DNA of 11,619 bases from Opitutia bacterium (GTDB taxonomy: Bacteria; Verrucomicrobiota; Verrucomicrobiia; Opitutales; UBA953), in NCBI GenBank assembly GCA_947378905.1, contig CANCLV010000031.1:1-11619 (forward strand), written 5' to 3'. Below, piece after piece: positions 7,073 to 11,619 of the stretch (positions within the stretch are counted from its first letter, which is position 1; each line of letters starts with the position of its first letter). The notes under the pieces were generated by a model. It ran no database searches. It saw only the letters and a program-made list of their open reading frames with translations, and was not told where the DNA came from. Made by a program: the position numbers and the translations under genes.

Positions 7073-8893
7073 CTATTGACGGGGAGTTAATGTTACTGAA
7101 CGCAGTCTCATTAATTCTTTACCAGTGATGGTCTCCGTCAGAACTTGAACATTCAGTTCACCAGGCTCCACGGTGACGGTGCCGAGATTTACTTCCACTA
7201 CTTCACCCATTTTAGTGACCTCGCCTTTGAGTTTCTGATTTCCGATTTCCACAACAAAGGTGCCGCCGAAGGTATCTGTACTTTTCTTGATCACGGCTCC
7301 GGCATCAGTCTCAACCTTTTTGTCAGCAACAGGGGCGTCATAGCTTACAACGACATCAAATGTTGTTTTCTGGTTTAAGCGAGAAGCCCATTTAACGCCA
7401 CACTCGTTCTTGGTCCAACCAGTTACATTCATGGAAATGATTTGGCCACGGTTAAGTCTCCAACCGGCTTTGTCGGTCTGACCTAATAATTCCGCCGAGA
7501 AAACACTGAGCTTATTAGGAATGTTGTTCTGTAAAAGGAAAACTGCATCGCCAGTGGGCGCAGCCTTACACTTAACTAAAATAACCGTGTCGGACTGATC
7601 AGGTACTTCTTTGGGAATATCGATTTCTAAATCGAGTCCACTGCGTTTGATGAATAATGGTTTTTCTCGATTCGATAACAATACAGCACTCTCTACATCG
7701 GCCTTTACTCCGCCGACGACTAATTTTCCATCCTTAGGCCAATTGAATACATGCAGGTAAAGATTGTTTCCTTTGAGAGTAGTATCACCCCAAGCCTGAC
7801 GTGCGAGGGGCGTGCGGACGGTTCCACGAATAGATTCGCCATTCACGCTCCACCATTTTCCGATTTCACTCAGAATATTTAGATCCTCGGGCGCCATTTT
7901 ACCCGTACCCATCGGACCGATATTTAATAGTAAATTACCACCTTTAGCGGCAGCCTTTGCTAGAATCTGAATGAAGTGAGCAGGAGATTTATGTGTCTTG
8001 TCCAACTTGTGATATCCATAAGAGTTATTGGTCGTAGGAATCGCCTCCCAATCTTTTTCCTCAGGCTTGTCCATTGGGCCAAACTCAACCGGACAATCAG
8101 GAGTCGAGAGGTAATCACCGTAGATTGCTCCAGCCACTCTTCCGTTGATAATTAAATTAGGATCCTGCTTTCGAAGGTAAGCTAAAATTTCCTCGTTAAG
8201 CTCTTTAGGATTATGGTGAGGGGTATCGCCCCAGAAAAGCGCGGGGTGATAATTTTCGATGAGCTCTTTGATTTGAGGAAAAACTTTTTTCTCAACGACA
8301 GCCTTACGACGCTCTGGGCCATTAGGCTCGGGATAGCGAGGGTCACCGGAGATGGACCAATCTTGGGCGTGAGAATAATAAAATCCTAGTTTCACGCCGT
8401 ATTTATCACACGCAGCTTTTAATTCCTTCATTGGATCTCGGCCAAACTTACTTGTCTTCACGACGTTATAGTCATCAACCTTAGAATCAAACATCGCAAC
8501 GCCATCATGGTGCATTGAGGTGATCACGATGTATTGCATGCCAGTGGCTTTAACTGTCTTCACCCACTCATCGGCATTAAACTCTACTGGGTTGAAAGGC
8601 TTCACGACGCTTTCTAAATATTCCTCGCGATTAATTTTCATGATACGCTGTAAGTGTTCAGCATAGCCTTCAACTTTCTGGCCCTTCCACTCACCGCCAA
8701 AGCCTGAATAAACACCCCAGTGAATGAACATCCCAAACTTAGCTTCACGCCACCACGCTAGACGGGCATCCTTATTAGGATCTTCCGCTGATGGAGTAAT
8801 TTTAGCGGGCGCCGCGGGGGCGGTTTGTGCACGGATATTCCAACTAGGGAAGATGGACAAAACGGCAGTGATAATAAGCAGGGGTAATCGCAT
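7073..8893 (-). CDS. secreted GH29 alpha-L-fucosidase
   Basis: A 606-residue protein with an N-terminal signal peptide (hydrophobic residues 3-17, cut near RAQ-TA at 21-25). The GH29 catalytic barrel runs from about 40 to 370: 'WWREAKFGMFIHWGVYS' (47-63), 'YIVITSMHHDGVAMFDS' (121-137), 'LGFYYSHAQDWS' (169-180), and 'LFWGDTP' (219-225) carrying the presumed nucleophile D223. 'GGNLLLNIGPMGTG' closes the barrel. It should hydrolyse terminal alpha-L-fucosyl links in the periplasm or outside the cell with retention of configuration. The C-terminal 230 residues form beta-rich domains, the last of which (about 490-606) I do not recognise. The convergent FHS transporter suggests uptake of the released sugar. 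The general acid/base is not assignable by eye, as is usual in this family. Confidence 0.93.
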   Translation of the reverse strand: MRLPLLIITAVLSIFPSWNIRAQTAPAAPAKITPSAEDPNKDARLAWWREAKFGMFIHWGVYSGFGGEWKGQKVEGYAEHLQRIMKINREEYLESVVKPFNPVEFNADEWVKTVKATGMQYIVITSMHHDGVAMFDSKVDDYNVVKTSKFGRDPMKELKAACDKYGVKLGFYYSHAQDWSISGDPRYPEPNGPERRKAVVEKKVFPQIKELIENYHPALFWGDTPHHNPKELNEEILAYLRKQDPNLIINGRVAGAIYGDYLSTPDCPVEFGPMDKPEEKDWEAIPTTNNSYGYHKLDKTHKSPAHFIQILAKAAAKGGNLLLNIGPMGTGKMAPEDLNILSEIGKWWSVNGESIRGTVRTPLARQAWGDTTLKGNNLYLHVFNWPKDGKLVVGGVKADVESAVLLSNREKPLFIKRSGLDLEIDIPKEVPDQSDTVILVKCKAAPTGDAVFLLQNNIPNKLSVFSAELLGQTDKAGWRLNRGQIISMNVTGWTKNECGVKWASRLNQKTTFDVVVSYDAPVADKKVETDAGAVIKKSTDTFGGTFVVEIGNQKLKGEVTKMGEVVEVNLGTVTVEPGELNVQVLTETITGKELMRLRSVTLTPRQ

Positions 8894-8907
8894 AGAGTTT
8901 TAGATTC

Positions 8908-8955
8908 GGAACTTGGGGATGAGTTCCAGTATGGGCTAAATATTTTCAATTTCAA
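8908..8955 (-). promoter_or_regulatory. candidate promoter and operator of the fucosidase gene
   Basis: On the minus strand, TTGAAA (8955-8950) and CATACT (8933-8928) are separated by 16 bp and could be -35 and -10 boxes. Immediately downstream lies an inverted repeat, GGAACT (8927-8922) and AGTTCC (8913-8908), with an 8-bp spacer; it would cover the transcription start and could be an operator. Both readings are by eye and modest in strength. Confidence 0.35.
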
Positions 8956-9023
8956 CTCGCCCAAGACAATGCTTCTTTTCCCGTCATATAGTATCGGGTA
9001 GGGGCGCGACTGCGTCGTGTCCT

Positions 9024-9094
9024 ACACTACCCCTTGTCACCGTGTCACCTTGCCAACGTGCCCACTAAATTTTTCTGGCGGAGGGGAAGGGATT
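9024..9094. repeat. 71-bp direct repeat, copy 1, with a 19-nt tRNA-Ser 3' scar
   Basis: This 71-bp segment is repeated at 9198-9268 with two mismatches and no gaps, an offset of 174 bp. Its last 19 bases (9076-9094) are the 3' end of a tRNA-Ser gene read on the minus strand, from CCA through the acceptor strand into the T arm, after which it diverges from the second copy. It looks like the remnant of an older or alternative integration junction at the same tRNA. Confidence 0.85.
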
Positions 9095-9197
9095 GATTCC
9101 GCTTCGCTTCAGGGCTCCGCCCCAATTCTTCGAATTGTCTGTTCGCTTACAGCTCACCAAACCCAAGGGTTCTCATCCCTTCTAATTAAAGTTCATA
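9095..9197. other. 103-bp spacer between the two repeat copies
   Basis: No coding region is supported here. Two small inverted repeats are visible: GGGC-TCC-GCCC (9112-9122) and CAATTC-TTC-GAATTG (9123-9137), lying directly next to each other. It may be the stub of a lost element. The rest of the 8894-9395 gap holds the fucosidase promoter region, the two repeat copies and the tRNA fragment. Confidence 0.5.
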
Positions 9198-9268
9198 ACA
9201 CTACCCCTTGCCAACGTGTCACCTTGCCAACGTGCCCACTAAATTTTTCTGGCGGAGGGGAAGGGATT
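9198..9268. repeat. 71-bp direct repeat, copy 2, leading into the tRNA-Ser fragment
   Basis: Second copy of the repeat at 9024-9094. Inside it are two tandem 16-bp units, CCTTGCCAACGTG plus TCA (9206-9221) or CCC (9222-9237). The final 19 bases are the 3' end of the tRNA-Ser fragment, which continues further right in this copy. Confidence 0.85.
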
Positions 9269-9310
9269 CGAACCCCCGGTACCTTGCGGTACATCTGATT
9301 TCGAATCAGA
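9250..9310 (-). tRNA. 3' fragment of tRNA-Ser(CGA): attachment-site duplicate, not a functional tRNA
   Basis: Read on the minus strand, the elements of a class II tRNA-Ser appear in order from the anticodon arm: stem TCTGA/TCAGA around loop TTCGAAA (9310-9294; anticodon CGA at 9303-9301), a long variable arm GTACC-GCAA-GGTAC (about 9292-9279), a T arm with loop TTCGAAT (9277-9261), the acceptor 3' strand CCCCTCC (9260-9254), discriminator G and encoded CCA (9252-9250). The 5' acceptor strand, which would read GGAGGGG, and the D arm are absent: sequence to the right of 9310 is unrelated. This is the standard outcome when an element integrates in a tRNA gene and duplicates its 3' part. The fragment marks the end of the element, and the element extends rightward. 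Confidence 0.88.
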
Positions 9311-9343
9311 TTATTTATCGTTATTTCCTAGTAAAATATGCAG

Positions 9344-9362
9344 TGGACACGCTCTGGACACG
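9344..9362. repeat. paired TGGACACG direct repeats beside the att core (possible integrase arm sites)
   Basis: TGGACACG occurs at 9344-9351 and 9355-9362, 11 bp apart, one helical turn. The inverse hexamer CGTGTC recurs on the other side of the tRNA fragment at 9016-9021, 9041-9046 and 9215-9220. Repeated short motifs flanking a core are typical of arm-type sites for tyrosine integrases or their excisionases; assignment here is inference. Confidence 0.35.
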
Positions 9363-9395
9363 ATAGCATACTCACTAAGACTCACACCGACACCT

Positions 9396-10625
9396 ATGAC
9401 AAAACGCATACCTCTAACTCCCTGCCCTATTAATATATCTACGCGACCTGACCGAAAGTGGAAAGTGTCCTATTACGCGACAGACGATAACGGACACCTA
9501 AAGCTGCAACGTAAGTTTTTCAGAGATAAGACAGAGGCTAAACTTTTCTGCGAACAGAAAAAGGCAGAGAAGGTATCGCTAGGAAACTTAGCTTTTGGAC
9601 TATCTGACGATCTAAAGCGTGAGGCCCTAGCCTGCTGTGCGAAACTTAAACCCTACGGCAAAACCTTAACTGACGCGGTGGGCTACTATATCAAAGACCT
9701 AGAGACACTGCACAGGTCAGTAAGTGTTAAACAGGCTGCTAATGAACTAGAGCAGCGCGAAAGAGCAGACGGACGCGGGGCGCGACATATTCAGTCAATA
9801 ACACATATACTAACGCTATTTAGTAAAACCTACGGCAGTAACATTATCTCAACTATTAAAACTGCACAGGTTCAGCAGTGGTTAGACGGCTATAGGACCA
9901 AGGAGGGGAAGCCTATGAGTGCCAGCAGCTTTAACACCTTTAAACGCTACCTTAGCCTGCTCTTTTCTTTTAGTATTAAACGCGGCTATGCAGAAACCAA
10001 CCCTGTTATGCGCGTAGACTTTAAGATAATAAAAACAAAGACCCCTCGCCTGCTTTCACCAGATGACTTGCGCAAGATACTGGATGCATCACCGGAGACC
10101 GTCAGACCAGCACTTGCCATTCAGGCTTTCTGTGGTCTGCGTGTATCTGAGGTGGCTCGTTTAACGTGGGAGGACTTTATAGCAGATAAAAAAGCCATAC
10201 AGATCGGCAGTTCTAACGCTAAGACAGGCAGACGCAGACTTACGCCTATACCACTACTCTGCTTCAACTATCTAAACAGAATAAAGCAACCTAGTGGTTT
10301 TATTTTTGGCGGCGAAAAAGGCGATGATGTCCATAAATTATCGCACGCGCTAACCGAAGTTCGTAAATCGGTAAAAGGTGTACGATGGGGAAACAATGCG
10401 CTGCGAGCCTCTGCCCTGTCCTATCGTTTAGCAGAAACAAAAGACGCTGCCGCAACTTCACTGGAGATGGGCAATAGCGCAACGGTCCTTCTGCGTGACT
10501 ACCGAGAATTAACTAGTGAAAGAGATGCCCAACTCTGGTTTGAGATAGATCCAAACGAACCACTTAAAGTTATAAGCAGTAAACCTATTAAGTTTAACGC
10601 GACTGACAAAAAACGGAGAGTGTAA
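9396..10625 (+). CDS. tyrosine recombinase / integrase of the element
   Basis: A 409-residue integrase starting 85 bp from the tRNA fragment, as expected for a tRNA-targeting element. Residues about 1-60 form a small N-terminal arm-binding domain; about 85-205 a core-binding SAM-like domain ('ISTIKTAQVQQWLDGYRTKEG...SASSFNTFKRYLSLLFSFSIKRGYAETNPV'); about 215-385 the catalytic domain. Catalytic residues: R249 in 'CGLRVSEVARLTW', K276 in 'NAKTGRR', R337 in 'NNALRASALSYRL', and the nucleophile Y369 in 'LLRDYREL'. Two usual histidines are replaced by Asn (N334 in place of the H of HxxR, N360 in 'EMGNS' in place of LGHS), a pattern I associate with verrucomicrobial and planctomycete integrases. 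It should catalyse insertion and excision at tRNA-Ser(CGA). Leu CTA codons are frequent here, in contrast to the chromosomal genes to the left, in keeping with a foreign origin. Confidence 0.92.
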   Translation: MTKRIPLTPCPINISTRPDRKWKVSYYATDDNGHLKLQRKFFRDKTEAKLFCEQKKAEKVSLGNLAFGLSDDLKREALACCAKLKPYGKTLTDAVGYYIKDLETLHRSVSVKQAANELEQRERADGRGARHIQSITHILTLFSKTYGSNIISTIKTAQVQQWLDGYRTKEGKPMSASSFNTFKRYLSLLFSFSIKRGYAETNPVMRVDFKIIKTKTPRLLSPDDLRKILDASPETVRPALAIQAFCGLRVSEVARLTWEDFIADKKAIQIGSSNAKTGRRRLTPIPLLCFNYLNRIKQPSGFIFGGEKGDDVHKLSHALTEVRKSVKGVRWGNNALRASALSYRLAETKDAAATSLEMGNSATVLLRDYRELTSERDAQLWFEIDPNEPLKVISSKPIKFNATDKKRRV

Positions 10626-10697
10626 TAATTAAATCACTCAATACAGAATACTCGCCATATTATTATAATTTATGCTACAATTTATAATGTGTTTTTG

Positions 10698-10840
10698 AAA
10701 AAATTATATAATAGGCGGAGACCAGAGTTTTAGCTCTGATCTCCATAATTAAGGGTGCGAAGCCCTCGTATTCGAGTTGTGGTTTTTATGTCCGGCTGGC
10801 TCTCGAACCGACCAGTATGTCCGGCCCCACAGGTTTTGAC
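10698..10840 (-). ncRNA. candidate tracrRNA, divergent from cas9
   Basis: This intergenic stretch is clearly structured. Read on the minus strand from about 10840: a segment (about 10826-10776) whose 3' end is ATAAAAACCACAAC, then a small hairpin CTCG-AATA-CGAG (10776-10765), a hairpin AGGGC-TTCGC-ACCCT (10766-10752, sharing two bases with the previous), then a long hairpin GGAGATCAGAG-CTAAAA-CTCTGGTCTCC (10744-10717, one mismatch) followed after 13 AT-rich bases by six U (10703-10698). Type II-C repeats frequently begin GTTGTGG or GTTGTAG, and tracrRNA anti-repeats end with the complement before a nexus hairpin and a terminator hairpin, which is what is seen. No CRISPR repeat is in the window to confirm the pairing. 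The ends are estimates. It is convergent with the integrase gene. Confidence 0.6.
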
Positions 10841-10848
10841 CTATCCAG

Positions 10849-10877
10849 ATTCAACAGTCGTAATATATTGCAGTCAA
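10849..10877 (-). promoter_or_regulatory. candidate promoter of the putative tracrRNA
   Basis: On the minus strand, TTGACT (10877-10872) and TTGAAT (10854-10849) are separated by 17 bp. The -35 is good and the -10 matches four of six positions. A start about 7 bases downstream would put the RNA 5' end near 10842-10838. Just there, AGGT-TTTG-ACCT (10831-10842) is a small inverted repeat. Confidence 0.35.
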
Positions 10878-10882
10878 ACTTT

Positions 10883-10919
10883 TTGATTCTTAAATGGGCT
10901 CATAATACAATTATTGTAT
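10883..10919 (+). promoter_or_regulatory. cas9 promoter overlapped by a 15-bp perfect inverted repeat
   Basis: TTGATT (10883-10888) and TACAAT (10906-10911), 17 bp apart, form a good sigma70-type promoter. The start would fall near 10918, giving a leader of only about 10 bases before the cas9 ATG with no Shine-Dalgarno site. A perfect inverted repeat ATACAAT-T-ATTGTAT (10905-10919) covers the -10 box and the start, so a dimeric repressor bound here would block transcription. The promoter is well supported by spacing; the operator role is inference. Confidence 0.5.
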
Positions 10920-10927
10920 AAATTAGA

Positions 10928-11619
10928 ATGAACCCCGACCAGGCACTAGCAAAGTGGAAGAAACACCCCTTCTATACCTCACAAGTTGTATTGGGATTAG
11001 ATATTGGGATCGAGGGAATTGGTGTGTTTGTCCGCAAGGGCCCTAAAACAATTTTTGCCCGCACCTATTTAGTTACACTTCCCGAGTCCGCACCTATGGC
11101 GGGTAGACGTCAAAAAAGAGCAATGAGACGTTCACGGACAAGCGCGAGACACCGTGACTACCTTTTTAGACAATGGTGCAAAGAATTTAATATCCCTATT
11201 GTTGAAGGTGATGCTAATGCACGCACCGATGCCTGGAAGGTGCGCTATCGTGCTGTCACCGCAGGTGTGGCGAGTGCTGAAGCTGTTTCAGTTGGATTAA
11301 GACACGCATTATCTCGCCGCGGATTTAGTTATCACCGAGACGGCGATGCACAATTCCCCTGGGGGGATGAACTGGAATTCGCACCTATAAGCAAATGGCT
11401 TCAGAATGCTATTTTTGATCAAAGTTACGGCACGGAACTTAAATGGAAATTAGAGAACTTGGACTGGATGATAGATAAAAAGAAAGAATCTATCGAGGAA
11501 TCTATCGATGCGTGCGTAGCAAATTATAACGCCGCACCACTGATTGCTCACATTAAAGCCCACTTGGAAGCCCCTATCCATCGCCGTCCGAAAGCTTGGG
11601 GACGTGATTTTCCACGTGA
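10928..11619 (+). CDS. cas9: Cas9 (type II, probably II-C), N-terminal part, cut by window edge
   Basis: The frame is open from the ATG at 10928 to the window end (230 codons plus two bases). Residues 20-32 ('VVLGLDIGIEGIG') are the RuvC-I motif with catalytic D25. Residues 60-80 ('RRQKRAMRRSRTSARHRDYLF') are the Arg-rich bridge helix that contacts guide RNA. Then 'DAWKVRYRAV' (101-110) and 'GLRHALSRRGFSYH' (123-136) match the 'W-LR--AL ... L-H---RRGF' start of the recognition lobe. All are in the order and spacing of Cas9. There is a 19-residue extension before RuvC-I. RuvC-II, HNH, RuvC-III and the PAM-interacting domain are beyond the edge, so activity cannot be judged. It is not IscB, as the PLMP domain is absent. 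The gene follows the integrase in the same direction and lies within the integrated element. The protein would be an RNA-guided DNA endonuclease using crRNA and tracrRNA. Confidence 0.88.
   Translation, partial: MNPDQALAKWKKHPFYTSQVVLGLDIGIEGIGVFVRKGPKTIFARTYLVTLPESAPMAGRRQKRAMRRSRTSARHRDYLFRQWCKEFNIPIVEGDANARTDAWKVRYRAVTAGVASAEAVSVGLRHALSRRGFSYHRDGDAQFPWGDELEFAPISKWLQNAIFDQSYGTELKWKLENLDWMIDKKKESIEESIDACVANYNAAPLIAHIKAHLEAPIHRRPKAWGRDFPR

Noticed and set aside
9017..9298. Open reading frame of 93 codons on the plus strand
   Set aside because: It consists of the two 71-bp repeat copies and the antisense of the tRNA-Ser fragment, which explains its internally repeated sequence. No start signal and no coding character.
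9250..9310. Intact tRNA-Ser gene
   Set aside because: The 5' acceptor strand and D arm are missing; sequence right of 9310 has no GGAGGGG complement. Only the 3' part is present.
10796..10815. Possible T arm of a tRNA on the minus strand (GGTTCGA motif near 10808)
   Set aside because: The stem around it is only CTGG/CCAG with bulges, and no acceptor, anticodon or D arm can be placed around it.
10717..10840. Plus-strand structured RNA or riboswitch controlling cas9
   Set aside because: In the plus direction the hairpins are not followed by a U-run or placed near the cas9 start, and a good cas9 promoter lies downstream of them. The minus-strand reading explains more.
10928..11619. IscB or TnpB-type ancestor rather than Cas9, with the upstream RNA as an omega RNA
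   Set aside because: There is no N-terminal PLMP domain, and recognition-lobe motifs typical of Cas9 follow the bridge helix. The RNA lies on the opposite strand and upstream of the gene.
10626..11619. CRISPR array within the window
   Set aside because: No set of regularly spaced direct repeats was found; the ATGTCCGGC pair is only two copies 29 bp apart.

Overview
The window looks like a Verrucomicrobiota chromosome (probably Opitutae-like) with the edge of an integrated mobile element on its right side. The assignment rests on three things: a tyrosine recombinase of the divergent 'NALR...GNS...DYREL' type that I associate with Verrucomicrobia, Lentisphaerae and Planctomycetes; an ebo gene cluster; and a fucosidase/FHS-transporter pair. 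It is an inference from gene style, with no marker gene in view.

Left part (1-4328, all minus strand): a tightly packed run that reads cytochrome c -> glycosyltransferase -> YbjQ/UPF0145 protein -> 90-aa unknown -> eboB (TatD-like) -> eboE (TIM barrel) -> eboC (UbiA-like prenyltransferase, cut by the window edge). Gaps are 29 bp or less, with two 1-nt overlaps, so it may be one transcription unit. The last three genes are the core of the ebo cluster, which is linked in other bacteria to export or trafficking of a metabolite precursor. The eboC start lies in the first 254 bases and is recognisable from its Asp-rich motif.

Middle (4464-8893): a PAS-AraC regulator, then an FHS/FucP-like sugar:H+ symporter, then, convergent, a secreted GH29 alpha-L-fucosidase. 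The transporter and fucosidase share a strong bidirectional terminator. Together they look like a small module for releasing and importing fucose or a related sugar.

Right part (about 9000-11619): an integration boundary. The 3' half of a tRNA-Ser(CGA) gene lies on the minus strand at 9250-9310 with no 5' half. It is the att duplicate left by an element that targets this tRNA. Its polarity places the element on the right, so the adjacent integrase (9396-10625) and everything after it are inside the element, and the intact tRNA should lie beyond the right edge. A second, shorter tRNA scar within a 71-bp direct repeat lies 174 bp to the left and suggests an earlier event at the same site.

Inside the element, right after the integrase, is a Cas9-type protein (10928 to the window end, N-terminal 230 residues). 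It shows the RuvC-I motif, the Arg-rich bridge helix and the 'WxxR...LxxxxxRRGF' start of the recognition lobe. Between integrase and cas9, on the opposite strand, is a structured stretch whose layout fits a type II-C tracrRNA: an anti-repeat-like segment ending in CCACAAC, two small hairpins, a long hairpin and a U-run. The cas9 promoter carries a 15-bp perfect inverted repeat over its -10 box. The most interesting content is therefore a tRNA-borne integrative element carrying a cas9 and its likely guide-scaffold RNA directly beside its integrase. No CRISPR array or cas1/cas2 is visible in the window.
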